Part shown: positions 1 through 5,784 of the stretch, piece after piece
Position numbering within the stretch: the stretch's first letter is position 1
Layout: every line of letters begins with the position of its first letter
DNA from: Burkholderiales bacterium
GTDB taxonomy: Bacteria; Pseudomonadota; Gammaproteobacteria; Burkholderiales; Burkholderiaceae_C
Reading direction: 5' to 3'
NCBI GenBank assembly: GCA_028869035.1
Contig: JAGWTL010000139.1
Coordinates: 1-7,323 of the forward strand
Length of the DNA: 7,323 nt
The notes under the pieces: generated by a model
What the model was told of the DNA's origin: nothing
Databases searched by the model: none
What the model saw: the letters and a program-made list of their open reading frames with translations, nothing else
Made by a program: the position numbers and the translations under genes

Positions 1-569
1 TGGCGCGCGCCGCCATCGCCCAGCACCACCGCCTCGATCAGCGCGGTCCAGTGCAGGTTGTTGACGTGGTCCAGCGGCGCGCCGGCGGCGATCAGCTGGC
101 GCACCACGCCGTCGTGGCCCAGGTGGGCGGCGGCGATCAGGGCCGTGCCGTCGTAACGGCTGGTGGTCTGGCCGGCTTTGGCGCCGAGCTGCAGCAGCAG
201 GCGCAGCGTCTCTTCGTCGTCCGCGACGGAGGCGATGGTGACGGTGTCGTAGCGGTCGCTCTCCAGCAGGTTCAGGTCGGCACCGGCCTGGGCCAGGGCC
301 TGGATGGCCGCGCGTTGGCGTGCGTAGGCGGCCACGTGCAGGGGCGTGCGGCCATAGGGATCGCGTGCGTTGAGCTTGGCCTTGTCTGCAGCGCCGATGA
401 GCTGCTGCAGACGCGGCAGGTCACCCGCCCAGGCGGCCGCATGCAGGCCGGTGTAGGCCGCGGCTTCGACCGGTGAGGGGGGCACCTGGGCCTGCGCCGG
501 CAGGCTGGCGACAGTCGCCAGGCCTGCCAGGGTCAGCAGGGAGACGCCGAGTTTGTGACGGAAGGTCAT
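1..569 (-). CDS. Exported ankyrin-repeat protein, C-terminus cut by window edge
   Basis: The first 189 codons are visible; the 3' end lies beyond base 1. Residues 1-28 look like a Sec signal peptide: basic start (R4, H5, K6), a hydrophobic stretch at 8-22, and an A-Q-A cleavage site near residue 27. Ankyrin-type repeats follow at roughly 40-70, 71-104, 105-138, 139-171 and 172 onward. The clearest is the second, with G-R-T-P-L-H-V-A-A at 73-81; the first and fourth carry the G-L-H-A-A-A and G-T-A-L-I-A-A-A variants. Ankyrin repeats bind other proteins and have no catalytic role of their own, so here they probably act in the periplasm on an unknown partner. The start at 569 is supported by AGGAG six bases upstream. 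An 83-base gap separates it from the PLP enzyme gene, so it may be the last gene of that run or have its own promoter. The domain call is firm; the function is unknown. Confidence 0.9.
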   Translation of the reverse strand, partial: MTFRHKLGVSLLTLAGLATVASLPAQAQVPPSPVEAAAYTGLHAAAWAGDLPRLQQLIGAADKAKLNARDPYGRTPLHVAAYARQRAAIQALAQAGADLNLLESDRYDTVTIASVADDEETLRLLLQLGAKAGQTTSRYDGTALIAAAHLGHDGVVRQLIAAGAPLDHVNNLHWTALIEAVVLGDGGAR

Positions 570-574
570 GAAGT

Positions 575-582
575 TCTCCTCT
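575..582 (-). promoter_or_regulatory. Strong ribosome binding site of the ankyrin gene
   Basis: On the minus strand this reads AGAGGAGA. The AGGAG core ends six bases before the ATG at 569. It is the best Shine-Dalgarno match among the start sites examined here, and it fixes the start so that the protein begins with a complete signal peptide. Confidence 0.8.
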
Positions 583-652
583 GCTGCGTGTAGCGTTCAC
601 TTCGGCGGCTCTTGCAGTCTGGCGAAAGCCGTTGCCGCGTCGCAGCAGTGCT

Positions 653-1813
653 TCAGTCCACACAGCCGCGCGCGTCGACCCGGATCAGCTCGGCCACGCT
701 GCCGGCTTGCAGACCACCGCGCACGCCGATCATCCAGTCGTGCAGATTGACTGTAGGGTCGCAATGGCCGGGGATGAGCCAGAGCGTGCTGCCGAGTGCG
801 GGCAGTGGCGCAGAAGTTGTGGCGCGCAGGGTGGTGTGTTCGTCGTTGCAGCCGGTGGCTTCCAGGGCTTCGCCATGCACGTGCGGCAGGCCCGATTCGA
901 TGGCGTGGCTCTTGTGGCCGGCGTCCACCACGACGTGGCTCTTGCTCACGCTCATGACCTGGGTCTTGACGAAGAGCGCGTGTTCGAAGGCGGGCTGGGC
1001 CGGGTCGGCCTCATTGCGCGCGTAGTCGGCATCCATGAAAAGGTAGGAGCCGGCTTGCAGTTCGCCGAAGACGCCGCTGCTGGCTTCCAGGCCGAAGGTG
1101 CCGCTGCCCGAGCCGGTGACCAGGGGGAGTTTGAGACCAGCGGCCTCGACGATGCGGCGCGTCTCGCGCACGCGGGCGATGACCTCGTCCAGCGCGGCGC
1201 GGCGTTCGGCTACCGTGCGCAGGTGCTGGGCACGGCCGTTGTAGGCCTGCAGGCCGGCCAGGCGCAGAGAGGCCTGGCGGCTGATGGCCTGCGCCAGCGG
1301 CAGCACGTCGGCCGGCTCGGCCACGCCGCAGCGTTTCTGGCCCACGTCGAGTTCGACAAAAACGTCGATCAGGTTCTCGCCGCCGCCCAGGGCCTGGGCC
1401 AGCGCTGCCACGCCTTGCAGATGGTCCACCGCGATGGCCAGGCGCCCGCCGCGTGATTTCAGCCTGCGCGCCAGTGCGGCCACACGCTGCAGCTTCGGCA
1501 GCGCGATGACTTCGTTGCTGATGTAGATGTCGTTCACGCCGCCGGCCGCCAGGGCCTCGGCTTCCGAGGTCTTTTGCACGCACAGGCCCACGGCGCCGGC
1601 CTGCATCTGGCGCAGGCCCAGGGCTGCGCTCTTGTGCATCTTGGCGTGGGGCCGCAACTGGACGCCACGGGTCTTGGCGTAGTCGGCCATGCGCTGCAGA
1701 TTGCGGTCCATGGCGTCGAGGTCCACCACCAGGGCGGGGCTGTCGATGAGGGCCGCGTTCTGGCCCAGCAAAGCGGCCAGATGGGGCGGGGAGGTGTCAG
1801 GTGCTGAGCTCAT
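653..1813 (-). CDS. D-threonine aldolase-like PLP enzyme (DSD1/alanine racemase-fold family)
   Basis: This is a 386-residue cytoplasmic PLP enzyme of the family containing D-threonine aldolase and D-serine dehydratase, which cleave D-beta-hydroxy amino acids or deaminate D-serine. Visible features are the N-terminal TIM-barrel entry with R-P-H-A-K-M-H-K at 54-61, where K58 is the expected Schiff-base lysine; the phosphate-binding T-G-S-G-S-G-T at 233-239; and a C-terminal metal site G-H-C-D-P-T at 349-354. From family knowledge, D-threonine aldolases bind metal through His and Asp two residues apart (here H350 and D352), whereas D-serine dehydratases use His-x-Cys. That favours the aldolase. 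Length is normal for the family. The start overlaps the phosphatase gene by 17 bases, which suggests coupled translation; no strong Shine-Dalgarno is seen. Family assignment is firm; the exact substrate is inferred. Confidence 0.92.
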   Translation of the reverse strand: MSSAPDTSPPHLAALLGQNAALIDSPALVVDLDAMDRNLQRMADYAKTRGVQLRPHAKMHKSAALGLRQMQAGAVGLCVQKTSEAEALAAGGVNDIYISNEVIALPKLQRVAALARRLKSRGGRLAIAVDHLQGVAALAQALGGGENLIDVFVELDVGQKRCGVAEPADVLPLAQAISRQASLRLAGLQAYNGRAQHLRTVAERRAALDEVIARVRETRRIVEAAGLKLPLVTGSGSGTFGLEASSGVFGELQAGSYLFMDADYARNEADPAQPAFEHALFVKTQVMSVSKSHVVVDAGHKSHAIESGLPHVHGEALEATGCNDEHTTLRATTSAPLPALGSTLWLIPGHCDPTVNLHDWMIGVRGGLQAGSVAELIRVDARGCVD

Positions 1814-2441
1814 CGAGTGAATTGTTTTCCAGGTGCGAGGTGTCGGCCCAGCCTACCAGGGACAGGCCCTCGGGGGTCCAGAGCAGGCGGTTGACGGCGG
1901 TGTTGCCGAGTTGCCAGGTGCGCGGGGCCTGCAGGTCCTGGCCGGTGGCGAGGCGGTAGAGCTGGTCCAGCACGCCGCCGTGGGCCATCAGCACGATCTG
2001 CTGGCCCGGGTGGCGCGCGGCCAGTTCGTGCAGGGTGTGGGTGATGCGTTCACGCACCTGCAACAGCGATTCGCCGCCGGCCGGCGCCCAGTGCGGGGTG
2101 CGTTTGCGCCAGTGGGCGGATTCCTCGGGCCAGGTCTGTTCGATCTCGACGTAGGTCTTGCCTTCGAAGATGCCGAAGCCGCGCTCGCGCAGGCCGGTGT
2201 GCGTGGCCAGCGGCGCGCCGGTGACCGTGGCGATGGCGCTCGCCGTGTCGTGGGCGCGTTGCAGGTCGCTGCTGTAGATGGCGTGGATGTCGCCGCGTGC
2301 GGCCAGGGCCCGTGCCAGGCGCTGCGCCTGCCAGCGGCCGGTGTCGTTGAGCGGGATGTCCAGATGGCCCTGGATGCGCATGTCCACATTCCAGGCGGTT
2401 TCGCCATGGCGGATCGCGAGGATGCGGGTCGTCTGGTCCAT
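1797..2441 (-). CDS. Histidine phosphatase family protein (phosphoglycerate mutase-like)
   Basis: This 214-residue protein has the full catalytic set of the two-histidine phosphatase superfamily. The R-H-G-E-T motif at 11-15 carries the phosphorylated H12. S-S-D-L-Q-R at 57-62 supplies a phosphate-binding arginine (R62), E86 in L-R-E-R is the likely proton donor, and M-A-H-G-G at 152-156 supplies the second histidine (H154). The length fits the small cofactor-independent branch (GpmB/CobC-like), which removes phosphate from small molecules. The family is broad and the substrate cannot be read from sequence, so I give no gene symbol. It starts 16 bases after the lipoprotein stop and its end overlaps the PLP enzyme start, so all three are probably cotranscribed. 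No good Shine-Dalgarno precedes the ATG. Confidence 0.93.
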   Translation of the reverse strand: MDQTTRILAIRHGETAWNVDMRIQGHLDIPLNDTGRWQAQRLARALAARGDIHAIYSSDLQRAHDTASAIATVTGAPLATHTGLRERGFGIFEGKTYVEIEQTWPEESAHWRKRTPHWAPAGGESLLQVRERITHTLHELAARHPGQQIVLMAHGGVLDQLYRLATGQDLQAPRTWQLGNTAVNRLLWTPEGLSLVGWADTSHLENNSLDELST

Positions 2442-2457
2442 GGGTGTCGGCAGGCCC

Positions 2458-3072
2458 TTAGCGCGGAATCTCGACCTTGACGCGGCGCGAGCCGGCCGGC
2501 GCCTTGGGGAAATCCTTGAGCGCGGCGGCCAGCGTCGCGCGCAGGATGTTGTAGCGGTCGTTCCAGGGGCCTTCGTGCGTGGCGCGGGTTTCGTAGACCA
2601 CCTGGTTGCTGCTCAGGTCGCGCAGCAGCAGCGTGACTTCGTGACGGTACTGGCTGGGCGGGGGAAAGCGCATGCCCATCCCCATCCCCATGCCGATCAC
2701 GCTGCCCACGCCTATACCCACCATATTGCCGCCGCCGATGTAGATGGAGCCACCGCCGCCGTTGTAGGGGCGGCCCCAGTCATCGACCTGGTAGCTTTCC
2801 ATGCGCGTCGTGATCTGCACGCTGTAGCGTGCGCCGGCTTCGTCATGCACCATGCCGACTTCGTTGAGTTCGCTCTCGGCGATGGCCTCGACCGAGTCGG
2901 TCTCCACCGGGTTGGTCTGCGAGGGCAGGCGCTCGAAACGGTAACGCGCGCCGGGCTCGATGGTGGCGGCCCCGGCCGGCGCGGCGGTGCTCACCTGGGA
3001 TTCGACCAGGCGCAAACCCGAGCAGCCGGCCAGCAGCAGCGTGAGGGACAGCAGGGTCAGCAGGCGTTTCAT
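2458..3072 (-). CDS. Small lipoprotein, DUF4136-like, with Gly/Met-rich insert
   Basis: The 204-residue protein begins with a lipoprotein signal: basic K2-R3, a leucine-rich core at 4-14, and the lipobox L-A-G-C ending at C17. It should be lipidated at C17 and anchored to a membrane facing the periplasm; S18 after the cysteine favours the outer membrane. The mature part has a Y-R-F-E-R-L-P segment near 44-50 and a strand-rich layout reminiscent of DUF4136 lipoproteins, but I assign that only tentatively. Residues 104-134 are unusually rich in glycine and methionine and end in alternating M-G, followed by three prolines (137-139). The ATG directly follows the ttcA stop codon (TAA then ATG, no gap), with AGGTGG inside the end of ttcA as the likely binding site. 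Function is unknown. Confidence 0.88.
   Translation of the reverse strand: MKRLLTLLSLTLLLAGCSGLRLVESQVSTAAPAGAATIEPGARYRFERLPSQTNPVETDSVEAIAESELNEVGMVHDEAGARYSVQITTRMESYQVDDWGRPYNGGGGSIYIGGGNMVGIGVGSVIGMGMGMGMRFPPPSQYRHEVTLLLRDLSSNQVVYETRATHEGPWNDRYNILRATLAAALKDFPKAPAGSRRVKVEIPR
2671..2694 (-). repeat. Short hexanucleotide repeat coding Met-Gly pairs
   Basis: Four successive six-base units of the form CAT-SCC (S is G or C) encode the alternating M-G run at about residues 128-134 of the lipoprotein. Gain or loss of one unit would keep the reading frame and change the protein by two residues. The tract is short, so length variation is possible but unproven. Confidence 0.6.
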
Positions 3073-3999
3073 TTAGAGCGTCACCACCTGCACGCCACCG
3101 GGCAGGGCAGGCGCGGCGGGGAGTTCCTCTTCGTCAAAGGCCAGGTCGCCGTTCTCGTCGGGCACGCCGGTGGCTTTCAGGTTCTTGAAGTCGTGCAGCC
3201 TGGGGTCCATCAGGTGCGAGGGCACCACGTTCTGCAGGGACGTGAACATGGTCTCCAGCCGGCCGGGAAACTTCTTGTCCCATTCGCGCAGCAGGTTGCC
3301 GATCTGCTTGCGCTGCAGGTTCTCCTGGCTGCCGCACAGGGTGCAGGGGATGATGGGGAAAGCCTTGTGCTCGGCCCAGCGCACCAGGTCCTTCTCCACC
3401 ACATAGGCCATGGGGCGGATCACGACGAACTCGCCGTTGTCGCTGCTGAGCTTGGGCGGCATGCCCTTGAGCTTGCCGCCGAAAAACATGTTGAGGAAGA
3501 AGGTCTGCAGCATGTCGTCGCGGTGGTGGCCCAGGGCAAGCTTGTTGCACCTGAGCTGGCGCGCCACGCTGTACAGGATGCCGCGGCGCAGCCGGCTGCA
3601 CAGGCTGCACATGGTCTTGCCCTCGGGGATGTTGCGCTTGACGATGGAGTAGGTGTCCTGCGTCTCGATGTGGTACTCCACGCCGAGGTTTTTCAGGTAC
3701 TCGGGCAGGATGTGGTCGGGGAAACCGGGCTGCTTCTGGTCCAGGTTGACGGCCACGAGCTCGAAGCGGATGGGCGCGCGCTGCTGCATCTTGAGCAGGA
3801 TGTCGAGCATGCCGTAGCTGTCCTTGCCGCCCGACATGCAGACCATGACGCGGTCGCCCTCCTCGATCATGTTGTAGTCCATGATGGCCTGGCCGACGTT
3901 GCGGCACAGGCGTTTCTCGAGCTTGTGCGTCTCGCGCTCGATCTTCAGGGCCTTGTCATTGCTGACGGCCGGTTCGTTCTCTACCCAGACTGCACTCAT
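3073..3999 (-). CDS. ttcA: tRNA 2-thiocytidine(32) synthetase TtcA
   Basis: TtcA is a cytoplasmic iron-sulfur enzyme that activates C32 of certain tRNAs with ATP and replaces its oxygen with sulfur. The 308-residue product has the ATP-pyrophosphatase PP-loop S-G-G-K-D-S at 56-61, the C-S-L-C motif (C131, C134) and the C-T-L-C motif (C219, C222). These provide the three cysteines known to hold the cluster in this family. It also has the conserved G-H-H-R-D-D at 157-162 and Q-R-K-Q at 229-232. The acidic, proline-containing tail after about 280 is variable in the family. The ATG at 3999 has GGAG seven bases upstream. The gene heads a tight run with the lipoprotein, phosphatase and PLP enzyme. 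The upstream 128-base gap carries palindromic repeats, one of which reaches into the ribosome binding site. Confidence 0.98.
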   Translation of the reverse strand: MSAVWVENEPAVSNDKALKIERETHKLEKRLCRNVGQAIMDYNMIEEGDRVMVCMSGGKDSYGMLDILLKMQQRAPIRFELVAVNLDQKQPGFPDHILPEYLKNLGVEYHIETQDTYSIVKRNIPEGKTMCSLCSRLRRGILYSVARQLRCNKLALGHHRDDMLQTFFLNMFFGGKLKGMPPKLSSDNGEFVVIRPMAYVVEKDLVRWAEHKAFPIIPCTLCGSQENLQRKQIGNLLREWDKKFPGRLETMFTSLQNVVPSHLMDPRLHDFKNLKATGVPDENGDLAFDEEELPAAPALPGGVQVVTL

Positions 4000-4006
4000 T
4001 TTCTTG

Positions 4007-4010
4007 CTCC
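4007..4010 (-). promoter_or_regulatory. ttcA ribosome binding site touching a repeat
   Basis: The minus strand reads GGAG, seven bases before the ATG at 3999. Its first two bases are also the end of the palindromic repeat beginning at 4009, so the repeat boundary and the ribosome binding site overlap. Confidence 0.65.
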
Positions 4011-4062
4011 GTTCGCCCTGAGCCCTCCGATTCTGATCAGGACAGGCCTGTCGAAGGGCTCA
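4009..4062. repeat. REP-like palindromic repeat, interrupted copy
   Basis: The left part, 4009-4023, is the reverse complement of 5738-5752 with 14 of 15 matches. The right part, 4046-4060, is an exact 15-base reverse complement of 5725-5739. Between them lie about 22 bases that include two perfect palindromes, CTGATCAG at 4033-4040 and GACAGGCCTGTC at 4041-4052. The outer arms TGAGCCCT (4019-4026) and AGGGCTCA (4055-4062) also pair. It lies between folB and ttcA. The core (GTTCGCCCTGAGC, CCTGTCGAAGGGCT) resembles dispersed repeats I associate with Burkholderiales genomes. There is no thymine run, so it is not a standard terminator. Confidence 0.75.
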
Positions 4063-4084
4063 ATTTCATGTTCACGCCGCGCCA

Positions 4085-4105
4085 GGACTTCGACAAGCTC
4101 AGTCC
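4085..4105. repeat. Half copy of the same palindromic repeat
   Basis: CTTCGACAAGCTCAG at 4088-4102 matches 5729-5743 at 14 of 15 positions and is in the opposite orientation to the neighbouring copy. Its first eight bases pair with 4049-4056. It is also framed by a small stem, GGACT at 4085-4089 with AGTCC at 4101-4105. It probably represents a decayed second copy in the same intergenic gap. Confidence 0.65.
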
Positions 4106-4127
4106 AGACGGGCAAAGGTTGTTGACC

Positions 4128-4499
4128 TCACCACAGGCCGGTTTCGGCTCGGATGGCGACTTCGCAGTCGTCGAAAATTTCCAGCTTGACGATCTTCACG
4201 CGTACGCCGATCACGCCGGGCAGCTGCAGCAGGCGGTCGGCCAGTTTGCCGATCATGCTTTCGAGCAGGTTCATGTGCTCGGACTGGCATTCGTCGATGA
4301 TGATCTGACGCACCTTGCGGTAGTCCAGCACGTGGTTGATGTCGTCGTCGTGCGGCCGCAGGGGTTGCGGACCGAGGTTGAGCTCGGCATCGACCAGGAT
4401 GGGCTGCGGGGCGGTCTTCTCATGGTCGAGGATGCCCAGGTTGGCGTCGAAGCGCAGGCCGGTGAGCGTGAGGATTTGGGTGCTGATGCCTTGCTTCAC
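4128..4499 (-). CDS. folB: Dihydroneopterin aldolase-fold protein, second tandem copy (FolB-like)
   Basis: A 123-residue protein of the FolB/FolX family. FolB converts dihydroneopterin to hydroxymethyl-dihydropterin in folate synthesis, and FolX epimerises the triphosphate. Family landmarks are L-G-I-L-D-H-E-K at 21-28 (E27), V-L-D-Y at 57-60 (Y60), N-L-L-E-S at 77-81 (E80) and a lysine in V-K-I-V-K (K105). The usual K-P and the downstream G-V-G are missing, so this copy is more divergent around the active-site lysine than the gene upstream. The start is GTG at 4499, overlapping the TGA of the first copy in a GTGA junction, which implies translational coupling. It may be an active aldolase, an epimerase-like variant, or a partner subunit. 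The fold is confident; the exact activity is not. Confidence 0.88.
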   Translation of the reverse strand: MKQGISTQILTLTGLRFDANLGILDHEKTAPQPILVDAELNLGPQPLRPHDDDINHVLDYRKVRQIIIDECQSEHMNLLESMIGKLADRLLQLPGVIGVRVKIVKLEIFDDCEVAIRAETGLW

Positions 4500-4894
4500 G
4501 GGGCCTCCGACTTGATCCTGAAGACTTCGACGCCCACACCCGCGCAGTCCGGATAGACGTCAGGCTTGCAGCTGGAGAGGCGGACCGCCTGCACTTGCGG
4601 ATGGGCCAGCAGCCGCGCGGCCAGGTCGTCGCACAGGGTTTCCTGCAGTTCTACATGGCCCTCACGCACCCGACTTGCGATCACTTCGCGAACAAAATCG
4701 TAGTCCACGACTTCGTGCAGGCGGTCGTTGACGGTCGTGGAGTGTTCATAAGACACATACAGATCCACATTGAAGACCACACGCTGCGCCTGCACTTTTT
4801 CGAACGAATGAACGCCGATCTGCGCGGGGAGCACGTAGTCGCGCAGAAAGATGCGGCGACATTGCAGGACCAGCTGTTCCAGGGTTGGATTCAT
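4496..4894 (-). CDS. folB: Dihydroneopterin aldolase FolB, first tandem copy
   Basis: This 132-residue protein keeps the canonical FolB landmarks: I-G-V-H-S-F-E-K at 26-33 with the substrate-binding E32, V-D-Y at 63-65, L-Q-E-T-L at 83-87 with E85, and the active-site lysine in C-K-P-D (K110), followed by G-V-G-V-E at 119-123. The spacing from lysine to G-V-G matches that of the E. coli protein as I recall it. It should catalyse the aldol cleavage of 7,8-dihydroneopterin in folate synthesis, in the cytoplasm. An open frame continues upstream to 4999, but that part lies inside the reductase gene and is arginine- and histidine-rich. The ATG at 4894 overlaps the reductase stop in an ATGA junction and gives the normal family length, so I chose it. 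Confidence 0.93.
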   Translation of the reverse strand: MNPTLEQLVLQCRRIFLRDYVLPAQIGVHSFEKVQAQRVVFNVDLYVSYEHSTTVNDRLHEVVDYDFVREVIASRVREGHVELQETLCDDLAARLLAHPQVQAVRLSSCKPDVYPDCAGVGVEVFRIKSEAP

Positions 4895-5694
4895 GGCTTG
4901 ATGTCTTTCAGCATGTCTTCGACGACGAACATCACATCTCGCGGTAACGGGACCAGGTGTTGCCCATTGTCCACGGTGACGGTGACGCCGGTGATGCACG
5001 GATTATTCGCCAGGAAAACGCAGGTGGCAGCGACTTGCTCGGGGTCGGTGGCGCGGCGCATCAGGTTGACCCGGCTGGCCTCATCGAAATTGGACTGCGT
5101 CTGGGGACCGCTGAGGTACATCAGGCCGGGTGCAACGCCGCAGACGCGCAGTGTCGGCGCCAGTGCCTGGGCCTGCAAGGCAACGGTGCGCTCCAGCGCC
5201 AGCTTGCCCACGGTATAGGAGAAGTAGTCGGGATTGAGGTTGAAGACCTTCTGATCCAGCACATGCAAAACGCTGCGCTGGCCGTCATATTCTTCAGCGG
5301 CCAGGCTCCGGGCCATCAGGCTGCTGAGCTCCAGCGGGGCGAGCAGGTTCACTTCCAGCAGATGGCGGACAGTCTCCAGCTTCAGATCCTGCGCATGATC
5401 CGGCTTGAAGCTGGAGGCGTTGTTGACCAGACAATGCAGAGGGCCGCTCTCGTCCAAGATGGTTCGCATCATGTGCTGACGCTGGCTTTCGTCCGCCAGG
5501 TCGGCTCGGATGGGGCGCGCCCAGCCGCCTTGCTCCCGCAGCGAGCGGCACAGCGACTCGGCCTGGTCCTCGGACGTCTGGTAGTGGCACCAGACGTTCC
5601 AGCCACTCTGGGTAAATTGCCGGGCTATCGTCGCACCCAGGCGCTGGGCGCCGCCAGTGATCAGCACGTGTCTATTGATGTTTTCTTTATTCAT
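4891..5694 (-). CDS. SDR oxidoreductase with pteridine-reductase type active site (FolM/PTR1-like)
   Basis: A 267-residue short-chain dehydrogenase. The nucleotide-binding motif T-G-G-A-Q-R-L-G is at 13-20 and has the R-L-G ending seen in pteridine reductases. N-N-A-S is at 91-94, and Y-T-V-G-K at 160-164 gives the catalytic Tyr and Lys. Where ordinary SDRs carry serine, this protein has D147, 13 residues before Y160. The Asp/Tyr/Lys spacing equals the D181/Y194/K198 triad of Leishmania PTR1 as I recall it. With two FolB-type genes directly downstream in 4-base overlaps, the likely role is NADPH-dependent reduction of dihydropterin or dihydrofolate, like FolM. The ATG at 5694 has a weak AGGTG upstream, and a long hairpin lies 17 bases before it. 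SDR identity is certain; the pterin substrate is inferred from triad and context. Confidence 0.9.
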   Translation of the reverse strand: MNKENINRHVLITGGAQRLGATIARQFTQSGWNVWCHYQTSEDQAESLCRSLREQGGWARPIRADLADESQRQHMMRTILDESGPLHCLVNNASSFKPDHAQDLKLETVRHLLEVNLLAPLELSSLMARSLAAEEYDGQRSVLHVLDQKVFNLNPDYFSYTVGKLALERTVALQAQALAPTLRVCGVAPGLMYLSGPQTQSNFDEASRVNLMRRATDPEQVAATCVFLANNPCITGVTVTVDNGQHLVPLPRDVMFVVEDMLKDIKP

Positions 5695-5702
5695 GACACC
5701 TG

Positions 5703-5752
5703 CCGTTCAGGCTGAGCCTGTCGAAGCCCTTCGACAGGCTCAGGGCGAGCGG
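5703..5752. repeat. REP-like palindrome, complete copy upstream of the reductase gene
   Basis: CTGAGCCTGTCGAAG at 5712-5726 is the exact reverse complement of 5729-5743. As a hairpin this allows 14 pairs (5712-5725 with 5730-5743) around a four-base loop. The outer flanks (5703-5708 and 5747-5752) are only partly complementary. The element fills most of the 90-base gap between the membrane protein stop and the reductase start, and lies in the likely 5' leader of the reductase. No thymine tract follows on either strand. It could affect mRNA stability, serve as a protein or gyrase site, or be an inert mobile repeat. Confidence 0.85.
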
Positions 5753-5784
5753 ATGTGAGGTGCTTGTCATGATTTATGAAAGCC

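Noticed and set aside
632..1456. A 274-codon plus-strand open frame
   Set aside because: It is antisense to the PLP enzyme, which has a full set of family motifs in the opposite frame; the translation shows only GC-driven composition.
4009..4105. A short CRISPR-like array
   Set aside because: The repeated units are inverted and imperfect, with no regular spacers and no cas genes nearby.
2278..4125. A 615-codon open frame on the plus strand across ttcA and its neighbours
   Set aside because: It is antisense to ttcA, the lipoprotein and part of the phosphatase, whose catalytic motifs are all in the minus-strand frames. Its translation is rich in A, G, H, V and Q with no recognisable domain, which is typical of shadow frames in GC-rich DNA.
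4895..4999. Upstream extension of the first FolB gene to 4999
   Set aside because: The extra 35 residues are arginine- and histidine-rich, lie inside the reductase gene and are not part of the FolB fold; the ATGA overlap at 4891-4894 is a standard coupled start.
5712..5743. Intrinsic terminator at the perfect palindrome
   Set aside because: No thymine-rich tract follows the stem on either strand, and related sequence recurs in another gap, which fits a dispersed repeat better.
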